64,000 bases of DNA from Psychrobacter sp. BI730 (GCF_013414195.1 NZ_JAATTV010000008.1:124001-188000), one strand, 5' to 3'; positions 36,442 to 46,019 are shown, counted from the stretch's first letter. Notes: a model not told the origin generated them from the sequence alone. A program made the numbers and translations.

Positions 36442-37746
36442 ATGAAAACACAAAACAGTATTACTAAATTGGTAAAGAACAACAGTTTGCAGCATGCTGG
36501 TTATTTGGCTGTGGCTAAGACTCGGGCAAAGGTATTAAAAGCAGTATCTTATGTGATACCTATCAGAAGACCGATGTTATTCGTTGGCGAGACTGCCTGT
36601 GACGAGCTATGCGATATGCTTATCAATGAAGGCAATACCAATGTGTTTATTGTCACGGATGCAGTGCTCAACAAACTGGGCATACCAGCAAAAGTTACCG
36701 ATTATCTAGATGCGAAAAATATCAGTTACCACATCTATGACGGTGTTACGCCAGATCCTACTTTTAAAGTAGTTGAAGAAGGACTACGTCAGTCTATAGA
36801 GGCCAATTGTGACTCTATCATAGCTATTGGTGGCGGCTCAGTGATCGATGCGGCCAAAATGATAGCAATGTCTCAAGGCAATAAGTGCAAGCCAAAGCAG
36901 CTAATCGGTATTCTTAAAGCAAGAAAGCCTGCAACGCCGCTATACTGCGTACCAACGACAGCTGGCACGGGTTCAGAAGCGACACTTGGTGCAGTAGTGT
37001 CTGATGACAAAACGCATCAAAAAGCATTGTCTATCGACCCAAGAATGGTACCACTAGCCGCTGCGATTGACCCAGTTATTATGAAAGGCATGCCAGCCCA
37101 TATAACAGCAGATACTGGCATTGATGTATTGACCCATGCTTTAGAAGCATGGATGAGTGCCAATGCTAGCGTAGAGACAGATTATTATGCAGCCTCTGCC
37201 GTAAAATCTGTTATGCATTACCTACCACTAGCTTATAAAGACGGTGGCAATTTAAAAGCAAGAGAAGAGATGGGTATCGCCGCTCATTACGGCGGGATTG
37301 CCTTTAACAAAGCAGGTCTGGGTTATGTGCATGCTATTGCGCATCAGTTAGGCGCTTACTATAGTATTCCGCATGGTCGTGCTAACGCCATCGTGTTGCC
37401 TTATGTGCTCGACGTCAATCGCAAAGCGAGCAAAAAAAGACTGGCTGCATTGGCGAAAAGAACTGGTATGGTACAGGATGGTCAAGCAGCTAATGGCGAT
37501 AGTGAGATAGCAGATAACCTGATTGCGCAAGTTAGAGACTTGATTGCAGATCTAAATATTGATCCGACTGTCAATGGTATGCAAACCAGCGACTTTAATG
37601 ATATTGCAAAGGCAGCTGCAAAAGAGGTCAGCGATACTTATGCCGTGCCAACCTATCTGTCAGCAACTGAAATCAAAGAAATTCTAACGAAAATTAAGCA
37701 GGTAAGTGACGAACGTGCTGATAAAGGTAGCCAAAAATCTTCGTAA
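36442..37746 (+). CDS. Iron-containing alcohol dehydrogenase
   Basis: This family-III dehydrogenase of about 434 residues interconverts alcohols and aldehydes with NAD(P). Visible are IIAIGGGSVIDAAKMIA for the cofactor, VPTTAGTGSEAT, and the metal histidines in DVLTHALEAW and HAIAHQLGAYYSIPHGRAN. An N-terminal extension of about 45 residues (SYVIPIRRP) precedes the domain. ATG 36442 is chosen, but GTG two codons earlier lies at a better distance from AAGGA (36426-36430) and may be the true start. It appears monocistronic, with a terminator at 37779. The substrate is unknown. Confidence 0.9.
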   Translation: MKTQNSITKLVKNNSLQHAGYLAVAKTRAKVLKAVSYVIPIRRPMLFVGETACDELCDMLINEGNTNVFIVTDAVLNKLGIPAKVTDYLDAKNISYHIYDGVTPDPTFKVVEEGLRQSIEANCDSIIAIGGGSVIDAAKMIAMSQGNKCKPKQLIGILKARKPATPLYCVPTTAGTGSEATLGAVVSDDKTHQKALSIDPRMVPLAAAIDPVIMKGMPAHITADTGIDVLTHALEAWMSANASVETDYYAASAVKSVMHYLPLAYKDGGNLKAREEMGIAAHYGGIAFNKAGLGYVHAIAHQLGAYYSIPHGRANAIVLPYVLDVNRKASKKRLAALAKRTGMVQDGQAANGDSEIADNLIAQVRDLIADLNIDPTVNGMQTSDFNDIAKAAAKEVSDTYAVPTYLSATEIKEILTKIKQVSDERADKGSQKSS

Positions 37747-37778
37747 TCCTATGCTTACATTGATAACCTTACGATAAA

Positions 37779-37814
37779 TAAAAGCCCATTACTTTTTTGA
37801 GAATGGGCTTTTTT
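37779..37814 (+). terminator. Terminator of the alcohol dehydrogenase gene
   Basis: The stem AAAGCCCATT/AATGGGCTTT with a loop of about 12 bases is followed by a T tract, 33 bases past the stop codon. Confidence 0.85.
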
Positions 37815-38028
37815 AATGCATTGAGGTAATAAAGTTTCCGCCTTATTTCTATAGTTAACTCATACTAAAATATATAATCGTTATCAAATAACCGTTTAAT
37901 TTATATTGTAATTAAACTCAGTTGATAAAAAATATCTTAATAAACTGTAAATATATAACAGTATAGGAATGTTTTAGTGATACAAAAGCGTTAGGATATG
38001 TAAAGGACATTACGCTTAGGAGATTTTC

Positions 38029-39243
38029 ATGAACCGCATATTACCATCTAGAATTATAGGGTTAGTTATCATAGCGAGTAGTGCGATTTACGCAGGCTGC
38101 GCATCAACTGAAAACAGCTCTACTGTAAAGAACACAACTGCCGCTAACCCATATGCACCGACTACGCCAGGATTGGCAGTAGCCACAGTAGCGGGTGGGT
38201 GTTTTTGGTGTGTTGAAGCAGGTTATGAAAAAATCCCTGGCGTGGTAGAAGTCGTGTCTGGCTATACGGGTGGCACCGCTGAAAACCCAACCTACAAGCA
38301 GGTGTCGGCAGGTGGTACTGGGCATACAGAAGCGGCGCAGGTGTATTATGATCCTAAGAAGATTACTTACAATGGTATAGTAAAGGCGCTATGGAGAATC
38401 GCTGATCCTACTGATGATAAAGGGCAGTATGTTGATCGCGGCACACAGTACCGTCCAGCAATTTTCTATAACAATGCGCAAGAAAAGCAAATCGCAGAAG
38501 CAGCCAAGCAATCCCTGCAAGCATCTGGTGTGTATGACAAGCCAGTAGTGATCGAGATTGTTCCTGCTAGCACTTTTTATCCTGCTGAAGAGTATCATCA
38601 GGATTATTATAAAAAGAACCCGATACGCTATAAAGCTTATACCTTTAATTCTGGTCGCTATCAATTTATCGAGAGTGTCTATGGTAAAAACTATGAGCTT
38701 GATTTTAGTAAGTTTACGCCCGAAGCAGATAGCACACAGCAAGTGACGCCAAATAACACATCGGATAGTAAGGTAGGCAAAGGTTTTAACCCAGATACAT
38801 TTGTAAAACCTTCACAAGATGCGCTAAAGAAGTCCCTTAGTGATATTCAGTACAAGGTCACACAAAAAGAAGGTACCGAGCGCGCCTTTGATAATGAGTA
38901 CTGGGATAATAAAGAGCCTGGATTGTACGTGGACGTCGTATCTGGTGAGCCACTGTATTCTTCGCGTGATAAATATAAGTCTGGTACAGGTTGGCCGAGC
39001 TTTACTCGCCCATTGGATACGAGCTTAGTGGTTGAAAAGCCAGATAGAGGAATATTTGGAACCCGTACTGAAATTCGTAGCCGTTACGCGGACTCACACG
39101 TGGGCCATGTATTTGATGACGGTCCAGCACCGACAGGTAAGCGCTATTGCATGAACTCAGCAGCGCTCCGCTTTATTCCGCTTGCAGATATGGAAGCTGC
39201 TGGTTATGGCGATTGGGTAGATGATGTAAAACCAGTTGGTTAG
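38029..39243 (+). CDS. msrAB: Lipoprotein methionine sulfoxide reductase MsrA-MsrB fusion
   Basis: This 404-residue exported repair enzyme reduces both stereoisomers of methionine sulfoxide. A lipoprotein signal peptide ends in IYAGC, predicting lipidation at that cysteine. MsrA (about 50-210) has the catalytic GGCFWC and GYTGG. MsrB (about 265-395) has [23 protein letters not shown] and the catalytic cysteine in [11 protein letters not shown]. The zinc CxxC pairs of many MsrB proteins are absent. AGGAG lies seven bases before the ATG. It resembles the Neisseria secreted PilB/MsrAB but lacks its N-terminal thioredoxin domain. It should act in the periplasm on oxidised envelope proteins. Confidence 0.93.
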   Translation: MNRILPSRIIGLVIIASSAIYAGCASTENSSTVKNTTAANPYAPTTPGLAVATVAGGCFWCVEAGYEKIPGVVEVVSGYTGGTAENPTYKQVSAGGTGHTEAAQVYYDPKKITYNGIVKALWRIADPTDDKGQYVDRGTQYRPAIFYNNAQEKQIAEAAKQSLQASGVYDKPVVIEIVPASTFYPAEEYHQDYYKKNPIRYKAYTFNSGRYQFIESVYGKNYELDFSKFTPEADSTQQVTPNNTSDSKVGKGFNPDTFVKPSQDALKKSLSDIQYKVTQKEGTERAFDNEYWDNKEPGLYVDVVSGEPLYSSRDKYKSGTGWPSFTRPLDTSLVVEKPDRGIFGTRTEIRSRYADSHVGHVFDDGPAPTGKRYCMNSAALRFIPLADMEAAGYGDWVDDVKPVG

Positions 39244-39270
39244 TGCTATTTTCTATCGCTCAGCCAAATA

Positions 39271-39295
39271 AAAAGGACGCATTAGCGTCCTTTTT
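39271..39295. terminator. Bidirectional terminator between msrAB and folE
   Basis: The stem AAAAAGGACGC/GCGTCCTTTTT with an ATTA loop lies between the converging genes and has A and T tracts suited to both. Confidence 0.9.
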
Positions 39296-39333
39296 GTTTG
39301 TTGTTACTCATAACAGCCTAAAATATTAATAGT

Positions 39334-39945
39334 TTAAAACGCCGGTTGGCGCTTAGGGACGGCACCCAAAAACTCATTACGAGCTTGATTGTTGTGTTGA
39401 TACTCACCAAGCATCGCGGTACTACGCGTGGTTGAATGCTGTTTGCTGACACCGCGCATCATCATACACATGTGCGAGGCATCTATGACTACCGCCACGC
39501 CGCGACAGCCAGTAACATCCATGATGGTTTGTGCAATCTGTTCACTCAGGTTTTCTTGTATTTGTAGACGACGGGCAAACATATCGACAATGCGGGCAAA
39601 CTTCGATAGCCCCAGTACTTGACCATCAGGCAGGTAGCCAATATGAGCCACACCATGGAACGGTAGCATATGATGCTCGCACAGTGAATAAAACTCAATG
39701 TTCTGTACCAGTACTAGCTCACGATTGGTCGATGGAAAAACCGCATCATTGACCACCTCTTCAATGCTTTGATGATAGCCTTTGGTTAAGTGAGCAAAAG
39801 CCTTTGCCGCACGTACAGGCGTGTCTAATAAACCAGGACGATCTAAGTCTTCGCCAGTTGAACCAATCAGTTGGCGATAGGATTCGGTACTTTCTTTATA
39901 ATCTGGGGTTATTATTGGGGTGTTACTCATAAGTTTGGCAGCCAT
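39334..39945 (-). CDS. folE: GTP cyclohydrolase I
   Basis: FolE converts GTP to dihydroneopterin triphosphate, the first step of folate synthesis. The 203-residue type IA enzyme has the zinc cysteine and histidines in [31 protein letters not shown], and the second zinc cysteine in [10 protein letters not shown]. Two start codons are possible five residues apart; neither has a good ribosome site, so the longer is given. It converges with msrAB and is divergent from fabI. Confidence 0.95.
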   Translation of the reverse strand: MAAKLMSNTPIITPDYKESTESYRQLIGSTGEDLDRPGLLDTPVRAAKAFAHLTKGYHQSIEEVVNDAVFPSTNRELVLVQNIEFYSLCEHHMLPFHGVAHIGYLPDGQVLGLSKFARIVDMFARRLQIQENLSEQIAQTIMDVTGCRGVAVVIDASHMCMMMRGVSKQHSTTRSTAMLGEYQHNNQARNEFLGAVPKRQPAF

Positions 39946-40122
39946 CCAAAATGTGGGTGTAGCTTAACGTTGAATCCTATCATGTCAGGATTCTTATAAA
40001 ATTGTGCAAGCTGGGAAGGGCTGTGATTATACTCGAAATCTGCTGAACTTCATACTGCTGTAGCAAGCAGTTGAGTGTTTAATCTGTTCAGAGTCGTCAG
40101 ACAAATCAATAGGGTCATAACT

Positions 40123-40166
40123 ATAACGGTGTATAACGTTTAGAACGTTTATATAAAGACCGTTAT
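40123..40166. repeat. Imperfect inverted repeat
   Basis: An outer 8-bp pair ATAACGGT/ACCGTTAT encloses an inner pair GTATAACGTT/AACGTTTATAT with one bulge. No T tract follows. It may be an operator or an RNA hairpin upstream of either folE or fabI. Confidence 0.45.
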
Positions 40167-40267
40167 GGATGGCAGATATCTGATTGGTTTACTAAATGAG
40201 AGGTTAATACAACGTTAATGAGAGTCGACAAGTACAGTTTACGACTGTTTACTTAAACTAATTCGTG

Positions 40268-40273
40268 TATAAT
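40268..40273 (+). promoter_or_regulatory. Probable -10 box of fabI
   Basis: A perfect TATAAT lies 102 bases before the fabI start, preceded by TG two bases earlier. The -35 region (TGTTTA at 16 bases) is weak. Confidence 0.4.
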
Positions 40274-40375
40274 AAGTCATCTTTTGATTTGCATCATTTC
40301 ATGACGCGTCACTTTCTGATTACTCTAAATAAACCTATACTCTAAATCATCTCGATTGATTCAAAAGGAAATCTT

Positions 40376-41185
40376 ATGCTATTGCAAGGACAACGATTTG
40401 TCGTAACTGGCATCGCAAGTAAACTCTCTATCGCCTGGGCTATTGCAGAAGCGCTACACCGCGAAGGCGCCTCACTGATCCTGACTTATCCGAATGATAA
40501 AATCAAAAAGCGTGTGGACATGGCTGCCGAACAGTTCGAAGCGGATTTGGTGCTAGAGTGTGATGTCGCCTCTGATGAGTCGATTGCTGCTTGTTTTGAG
40601 CAAGTAACCGCGCATTGGGGTGATGGTATTGATGGTGTGGTACACGCCATTGGTTTTGCCCCAATGGATCAGTTGGATGGGGATTTTGTTAGCGCAACGA
40701 CTCGTGAAGGCAGTCACATCGCGCATGACATCTCTAGCTATAGCTTCGTTGCATTGGCTAAAGCGGCTCGTGAATTACTAGCGATGCGCCATGGTTCTAT
40801 GTTGACATTGACCTACGAAGGCAGTATTTCAGTATTGCCAAACTATAATGTCATGGGTATGGCAAAAGCCAGTTTAGAAGCCAGTGTTCGTTATTTAGCA
40901 ACGTCTATGGGCGGTGAAGGTATCCGTGTTAATGCGATATCTGCAGGTCCTATCCGCACGCTAGCGGCTAGTGGTATCAAATCTTTCCGTAAAATGCTCG
41001 ATATCAGCGAAAAAATTGCGCCATTACAACGCAATATCACACAGACAGAAGTAGGTAACGCTGCGTTATTCTTATTGTCGCCGTGGGCATCTGGTATCAC
41101 AGGTGAGATTATGTTCGTTGATGCAGGCTTCAATACAGTAGCTATCAGCGAGCAGTTGATGATGCTTGATGAACCAGCACAGTAA
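40376..41185 (+). CDS. fabI: Enoyl-[acyl-carrier-protein] reductase (NADH)
   Basis: FabI performs the last reduction of each fatty-acid elongation cycle. The 269-residue short-chain dehydrogenase shows [20 protein letters not shown] (the FabI form of the cofactor loop), HAIGFAP, and the active-site tyrosine and lysine spaced Y-x6-K in [26 protein letters not shown] follows. AAAGGA lies upstream of the ATG. It is the target class for triclosan. A terminator follows, so it is monocistronic. Confidence 0.96.
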   Translation: MLLQGQRFVVTGIASKLSIAWAIAEALHREGASLILTYPNDKIKKRVDMAAEQFEADLVLECDVASDESIAACFEQVTAHWGDGIDGVVHAIGFAPMDQLDGDFVSATTREGSHIAHDISSYSFVALAKAARELLAMRHGSMLTLTYEGSISVLPNYNVMGMAKASLEASVRYLATSMGGEGIRVNAISAGPIRTLAASGIKSFRKMLDISEKIAPLQRNITQTEVGNAALFLLSPWASGITGEIMFVDAGFNTVAISEQLMMLDEPAQ

Positions 41186-41213
41186 TTGTTATAGATGATT
41201 CGTTTGATAATAG

Positions 41214-41240
41214 AAAAGACAGCCAAATGGCTGTCTTTTC
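41214..41240 (+). terminator. Terminator of fabI
   Basis: The stem AAAAGACAGCCA/TGGCTGTCTTTT with a 3-base loop lies about 28 bases past the stop codon. Confidence 0.85.
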
Positions 41241-41302
41241 TAGTTATACTATGAGTCTTTTTGGCTACGTGCTTTTTGGCTGCGTGCTTTTGGACGAGGG
41301 AT

Positions 41303-41998
41303 ATGATAACCAAGTTACCAAGGTGGATACTATGGGGCGGGGCGGTATTGGCCTTTAGTGCTGGTTGCGTGAATACGACGGCGTTAATGGGGTTTGCCAA
41401 TTTATCAGTTTCGCACGTCACGGGCAATGTGAGCTTGTTTGCAGCGGCAATCGCTCATTCAGACGCGCGTAGTATTTTATATATTGGTACCTTGTTGCTG
41501 TCCTTTTTGGCAGGGGCTATACTAAGCGGCTTTGTCATTGGACAGACATCATTGAAACTCGGTCGTCGTTATGGACGAGCGCTATATCTAGAAGCAGCAC
41601 TACTGTTGGTTAGCTATTGGTTGTATCAGCAGCATGATTACTTAGGGCAATTAGCAGCAGCAATGGCATGTGGACTGCAAAATGCGATGGTGGCAACTTA
41701 TAGTGGGGCGGTCATTCGGACCACCCACTTGACAGGGCTGACCTCAGACATGGGGGCGGCAATTGGTAATTGGCTTGCTGGTCGTTCTATTAGTAAGCCA
41801 ACCTTAGGGTTTCAAGCCATTATCTGGTATTGTTTCTGCGGTGGTAGCGCAGTAGGCGCTTTCTTGTTTGCAAAAGTCAGCTATGATGCTTTGTTTGTTC
41901 CCATCGCCATTGTATCTACAGCAGCATTTGTATACAACTATGTCTCAGATCATCTGCCAGAGGTGAGAGAACCAAAAAAAGATAGGCGCTTATCATAG
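41303..41998 (+). CDS. DUF1275 (YoaK-family) membrane protein
   Basis: This inner-membrane protein of about 231 residues has six predicted helices. The family signature AGCVNTTALMGFANLSVSHV is followed by TGNVS near the N-terminus, and GLQNAMVATYSGAVIRTTHL by TG in the middle. The function of the family is unknown. I start at ATG 41303, after ACGAGGG. The preceding 14 codons encode two imperfect copies of a 15-base repeat with no start signal. A strong hairpin at 41981-42013 spans the stop codon. Confidence 0.85.
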   Translation: MITKLPRWILWGGAVLAFSAGCVNTTALMGFANLSVSHVTGNVSLFAAAIAHSDARSILYIGTLLLSFLAGAILSGFVIGQTSLKLGRRYGRALYLEAALLLVSYWLYQQHDYLGQLAAAMACGLQNAMVATYSGAVIRTTHLTGLTSDMGAAIGNWLAGRSISKPTLGFQAIIWYCFCGGSAVGAFLFAKVSYDALFVPIAIVSTAAFVYNYVSDHLPEVREPKKDRRLS

Positions 41999-42013
41999 TG
42001 ATAAACGCCTATC
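41981..42013. repeat. Hairpin with the stop codon in its loop
   Basis: GATAGGCGCTTATCA and TGATAAACGCCTATC pair at 14 of 15 positions around the 3-base loop TAG (41996-41998), which is the stop codon of the DUF1275 gene. There is no T tract directly after it, so it may protect the mRNA 3' end rather than terminate. Confidence 0.7.
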
Positions 42014-42092
42014 GTGCCTATTATTAACTGTATTGGTTTTTTGCATGTTTATTTAGGTGTAGAATAGCGAGCTATCAAAACATGCTTTGGTC

Positions 42093-42245
42093 TTATTCTT
42101 TATGATCTTCGTGCTCATGCATCCCTTGCATCATATCGAGCATAGAGTCGTCAGTACGTTGTTGATCTTCTTTGGCTAGGCCATCTTGATTGATGTCTTT
42201 TGGTGCCATTTTGGTCGTTGAGTCCGTTTTATTTGAGTCTGTCAT
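42093..42245 (-). CDS. Small acidic protein (50 aa) with EF-hand-like loop
   Basis: This 50-residue ORF reads MTDSNKTDSTTKMAPK at the start and ends MHEHEDHKE. CTGGAG lies seven bases upstream of its ATG, a good ribosome site. DINQDGLAKEDQ (residues 17-28) matches the first half of an EF-hand calcium loop (DxNxDG), with glutamine instead of glutamate at position 12. The tail MLDMMQGMHEHEDH is rich in methionine and histidine, as in metal-binding peptides. It has no signal peptide or membrane helix. I do not recognise a family. It lies alone between two plus-strand membrane-protein genes, converging with the DUF1275 gene. Confidence 0.65.
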   Translation of the reverse strand: MTDSNKTDSTTKMAPKDINQDGLAKEDQQRTDDSMLDMMQGMHEHEDHKE

Positions 42246-42653
42246 AAAGTACTCCAGTGTTTTTATTTACTTCTTAATAGAGATGTTTTAATTAAATCTT
42301 TATTCGTTGACGCTCGCATTTATTAGCGCTTGGCTTTTATTTAACTTACCTAGTATGCAATGTGGTCATAGTCTTGTACATATACAGAGTACACTTGTTT
42401 AGTGACTATGTGTAACTGAGACTGCAATCAACCATGCAACTAATAATAAAGCTGATCACGTGGTTAGCGACTAAGTTTACGGATTACTAGCATAAGTTGT
42501 AGAAAAGCGAGTTTCGACGTATATATCTCAAGTGATGTCTGCAGATAATTAGATTTACCTCAATGGTAATGTGTTTATCAAAATACACTAACCGATAATT
42601 TATGTTTTATTTTTAGGTTTCTTACACCGTCTTTGATTCAATAAGGACATTCT
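42246..42653. other. 408-base divergent region before the DASS symporter gene
   Basis: This AT-rich region lies between the 50-residue gene and the symporter gene. Short inverted repeats such as GTGTTTATCAAAATACAC (near 42570-42590) could be operators, but none is strong. I see no ORF or RNA gene. Confidence 0.5.
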
Positions 42654-44075
42654 ATGTCAGAGCAAAAGCTAGATAGCCATCTTCCTAATGATGGTAATGA
42701 ATATTTATTTACTGATACCTTCCCAAAAGGTACAGGAAAAGGGTTAATTGTGGTCGCTATTGCCGCGATTATTGCGTTGATTATTTATAATGTGTTGCCG
42801 TTCGATATCAATGCTAATAAAGGTCTCGCAGTCCTGTTTTTCATTGGGGTGCTTTGGCTTACAGAAGCTGTGCACGTCACCATAACAGCGCTACTTGTCG
42901 TAGTAATCGGTGCCTTGGTTGGCATACCAGACTTCGATGCTGAAATCGGTCTGCAAAGCTTTGCCAATCCTACTATTTATCTATTCTTTGGTGGTTTTGC
43001 CTTGGCAGCAGCATTGCATGTGCAGCAGCTAGACAAAAAAATCGCACTAAAGATTCTATCGATGTCTGGTGGCAAACTGAGTACAGCAGTATTTTTGATA
43101 TTTGGTGTGACGGCATTTTTATCGATGTGGATATCGAATACCGCTACGGCTGCGATGATGCTCCCATTGGCACTCGGTATCTTGACGCAAGTCGATCGTG
43201 AAAAAGACCGCGGTACGTTTGTCTTTGTACTATTAGGTATTGCTTATTCAGCCAGCCTTGGCGGCCTAGGTACGATTGTTGGTTCGCCGCCAAACGCTAT
43301 TGCAGCAAAGGCGCTCGATATTGCCTTTGTAGACTGGATGAAGTTTGGTATTCCAATGATGCTGGTACTGTTACCATTATTGTTGGGTGCGATGTATGTG
43401 TTCCTAAAGCCGAACCTAAATCGTACCATTGTCCTTGTTGACGATGCGCCGATTGCTTGGAACAAGCCACGCATCGTCACTATCATCGTCTTTATCGTTA
43501 CGGCATTGAGCTGGATATTTTCCAAAAAGATCGGAGCAGCTTTAGATATCACGAACACTGATGCTATCGTTGCACTATCAGCAGCAGCTGCGGTAGTGAG
43601 CTTAGGATTGGTATCTTGGAAGCAAGTATCAGACAATACGGATTGGGGTGTGCTCATGTTGTTTGGTGGTGGTATTGCGCTATCGACAATTTTGAAAGTA
43701 TCTGGGGCGTCTTTGGTACTAGGGGAAACCGTAGCAACTGCGCTGTCTTCTGCACCACTTATCATTGTGATGATGGCAGTCTCAGCATTTATTATTTTCT
43801 TGACAGAATTTGCTTCCAATACTGCCTCGGCAGCATTGTTAGTGCCTGTATTTGCCGCTATTGCAGAGCAGATGGGTTTGCCACATGAGGTGCTCGTATT
43901 GGTCATCGGTATTGGTGCATCGTGTGCTTTTATGTTGCCAGTTGCCACACCGCCAAATGCTATTGTGTTTGGTACAGGTTTGATCAAGCAAACAGAAATG
44001 ATTCGTACAGGTATCATATTAAATATCATTGCTACTATCGTTATCGGGCTATGGGCGTACTTTTTCTTGATATAA
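42654..44075 (+). CDS. DASS-family sodium/anion symporter (SLC13-like)
   Basis: This 473-residue inner-membrane carrier imports dicarboxylates or sulfate with sodium. About 11-12 membrane helices are visible. The two family signatures, each preceding a re-entrant loop, are SNTATAAMMLPLALGIL (around 160-180) with GSPPNAIAAK, and EFASNTASAALLVPVFAAI with ATPPNAIVFGTG near the C-terminus. These SNT and PPN motifs form the sodium and substrate sites in homologues such as VcINDY. AAGGA lies seven bases before the ATG. Which anion is carried is not evident. Confidence 0.9.
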   Translation: MSEQKLDSHLPNDGNEYLFTDTFPKGTGKGLIVVAIAAIIALIIYNVLPFDINANKGLAVLFFIGVLWLTEAVHVTITALLVVVIGALVGIPDFDAEIGLQSFANPTIYLFFGGFALAAALHVQQLDKKIALKILSMSGGKLSTAVFLIFGVTAFLSMWISNTATAAMMLPLALGILTQVDREKDRGTFVFVLLGIAYSASLGGLGTIVGSPPNAIAAKALDIAFVDWMKFGIPMMLVLLPLLLGAMYVFLKPNLNRTIVLVDDAPIAWNKPRIVTIIVFIVTALSWIFSKKIGAALDITNTDAIVALSAAAAVVSLGLVSWKQVSDNTDWGVLMLFGGGIALSTILKVSGASLVLGETVATALSSAPLIIVMMAVSAFIIFLTEFASNTASAALLVPVFAAIAEQMGLPHEVLVLVIGIGASCAFMLPVATPPNAIVFGTGLIKQTEMIRTGIILNIIATIVIGLWAYFFLI

Positions 44076-44120
44076 TCAAGTAGTCATTACAATCCTAGTC
44101 ATATCTGCTTAGTATAAGTG

Positions 44121-44161
44121 AAACCCCGATGTTCAAGACAAATTGAACGTTGGGGTTTTTT
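44121..44161 (+). terminator. Terminator of the symporter gene
   Basis: The stem AACCCCGATGTTCAA/TTGAACGTTGGGGTT, with a few wobble pairs, is followed by a T tract, 46 bases past the stop codon. Confidence 0.85.
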
Positions 44162-44233
44162 ATGGCTTATCGTATGAGATAACGGTATAGAATGTTTATT
44201 ATTAACGTCATCTTATTAAATGGATTTGATCAC

Positions 44234-45232
44234 ATGACACAGTACTTATTAAAAGCAACTGTTCTGATATTACTAGGCGCAATTGCCGTGTTAATGGCAT
44301 TTATAGCAAAATATTGGGCACCTGATCGTACCATCGCTGAGTTAAAACAATGGCAACTACCCAACAGCGAATTTATAGACATACAAGGTATGCAGGCGCA
44401 TGTAGTGCAGTCAGCTAATTGTCATACACACCGTGGCGATGCAGCCGAAAAAAACCGACCCGAAACAATCGTTTTATTGCATGGTACATCGGCAAGTTTG
44501 CATACATGGGAGGGCTGGACCAAGGCGCTGTCTGATCAATACTGTGTCGTGAGCATGGATTTACCAGGGTTCGGTTTGACCGGTCCTTACGTGGATGAGA
44601 GCACGCGATACAGCAGCGAAAATTATGCGGCGTTTGTCATTGAAGTACTCAATCATTTGAAATTGGATCGTGTCACGCTAGCCGGTAATTCATTAGGAGG
44701 CAAGGTAGCGTGGCGCACCGCCGCTTTGTATCCTGAGCGTGTCAGTCAATTGATATTGGTAGACTCAGTTGGTTATCCAGCAACACCCAAACATGTCCCT
44801 ATTGGTTTTAAACTTGCTAAATATCCAATGATGTCACCAATTTTAAATCGTATCCTACCCAGAAGTGTTGTTGAGAAAAGCGTTTTAAGTGTGTATGCAG
44901 ACAATAGCAAAGTAAACGATGCCTTAGTTAATAGATACTATGAATTGACCCTACGTAAAGGTAATCGGCAGGCTTTGAGTCGTCGCCTAAATGAAACTGA
45001 TGATGAGAGCGATCAAGCTCAAATAAAGCAGCTAGACATGCCGACTTTGATCTTATGGGGTGCAAAAGATGATCTTATTCCTGTAGGAAATGCCGCGTTA
45101 TTTCATAGAGATATACGTAATAGTCAGCTTAAAATATTTGATAACTTAGGTCATGTACCGCACGAAGAAGATCCGTTAGCAACCGTTGACGTTGTAAAGC
45201 AGTTTTTAATTAGTGAGTCAGGAAATGGATAA
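44234..45232 (+). CDS. Alpha/beta-fold hydrolase with N-terminal anchor
   Basis: This 332-residue hydrolase has an N-terminal hydrophobic segment (LLKATVLILLGAIAVLMAFI) that anchors it or serves as a signal. The fold shows the oxyanion HGTSASLHTW, the nucleophile serine in AGNSLGGKVA, the acid near LILWGAKDDLIP and the histidine in NLGHVPHEED. These resemble esterases and haloalkane dehalogenase-like hydrolases; the substrate is unknown. I start at ATG 44234; an in-frame ATG 14 codons earlier is possible. The end overlaps the next gene by eight bases, so the two are co-transcribed. Confidence 0.85.
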   Translation: MTQYLLKATVLILLGAIAVLMAFIAKYWAPDRTIAELKQWQLPNSEFIDIQGMQAHVVQSANCHTHRGDAAEKNRPETIVLLHGTSASLHTWEGWTKALSDQYCVVSMDLPGFGLTGPYVDESTRYSSENYAAFVIEVLNHLKLDRVTLAGNSLGGKVAWRTAALYPERVSQLILVDSVGYPATPKHVPIGFKLAKYPMMSPILNRILPRSVVEKSVLSVYADNSKVNDALVNRYYELTLRKGNRQALSRRLNETDDESDQAQIKQLDMPTLILWGAKDDLIPVGNAALFHRDIRNSQLKIFDNLGHVPHEEDPLATVDVVKQFLISESGNG

Positions 45233-46019
45233 CTTAGAAAAGAAACAGATAACAACCATCGCTGCGATTTCAGATATTCATAGTAATATCTACGCTCTTG
45301 AAGCTGTGCTTGCCGATATAAGATATCGAGATGTTGATCAGATTGTCAATCTTGGTGATATTTTATACGGGCCAATAGCACCTCATGCTACCTATGAGCT
45401 ATTAATGGCAAATCGAGATGATATTATTACCATTAGAGGCAATCAGGATAGGCAGATTTATGAAGCCACTACGGCAGAAATTGCTAATAATCCAACCATG
45501 GGTTTTATTATCAAAGATCTCTCTAAAAAAGCGATTGAATGGATGCGGTCTTTGCCATTTTATTTTCATGTTAGTGAGGATGTATACCTCTGCCATGGTT
45601 CGCCGACCGATGACATGATATATTTACTAGAGGATATCGAAACGGGTCAACCAATAGTGCGTAATGATGCGACTATATTGGCGTTACTTGATGGTATTGA
45701 TAATGATGTTATCTTATGTGGTCATACACACATCCCGCGTACAGTAGTACTGTCGTCAGGACAAACTATTGTGAATAGTGGTAGCGTTGGCTATCCAGCT
45801 TACGAAGACGATTTGCCTATTATTCATAAGATGCAAACTTATTCGCCTCATGCTAATTATGCTCTTATCAAATGTATTGAGACTCAACAAGGTAAACATT
45901 GGCAAACTGAGCATGTCAGGGTCGCTTATGACCATGAAGCAGCAGCAAATATGGCTCTAAGAAACGGACGTGAAGATTGGGCATTTGCATTGAAGACGGG
46001 TAGAGTGATTCCAGTATGA
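45225..46019 (+). CDS. Calcineurin-like metallophosphoesterase
   Basis: This soluble phosphoesterase of about 264 residues has the five metal-binding motifs in order: SDIHSN, LGDILYGP, GNQD, CHGSP and CGHTHIPR. It resembles the YfcE/MJ0936 group that cleaves phosphodiesters in vitro. The ATG at 45225 sits directly after AGGAA inside the end of the hydrolase gene; the GTG four codons upstream is an alternative. Overlap with the hydrolase suggests translational coupling. The physiological substrate is unknown. Confidence 0.87.
   Translation: MDNLEKKQITTIAAISDIHSNIYALEAVLADIRYRDVDQIVNLGDILYGPIAPHATYELLMANRDDIITIRGNQDRQIYEATTAEIANNPTMGFIIKDLSKKAIEWMRSLPFYFHVSEDVYLCHGSPTDDMIYLLEDIETGQPIVRNDATILALLDGIDNDVILCGHTHIPRTVVLSSGQTIVNSGSVGYPAYEDDLPIIHKMQTYSPHANYALIKCIETQQGKHWQTEHVRVAYDHEAAANMALRNGREDWAFALKTGRVIPV

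Larger units (their letters stand above)
39946..40375. other. Divergent region between folE and fabI
   Basis: This 430-base region contains the imperfect stem-loop at 40123-40166 and a TATAAT box at 40268-40273 for fabI. I found no ORF with a ribosome site. Confidence 0.6.

Noticed and set aside
41257-41295. Tandem 15-base repeat before the DUF1275 start as part of the protein
   Set aside because: The two imperfect copies (TTTTTGGCTACGTGC and TTTTTGGCTGCGTGC) lie upstream of the best start and are not flanked by a ribosome site, so I treat them as untranslated.
43244-44029. A 261-codon minus-strand open frame opposite the DASS symporter
   Set aside because: It is the complement of a clear transporter gene with full family motifs and has no independent support.
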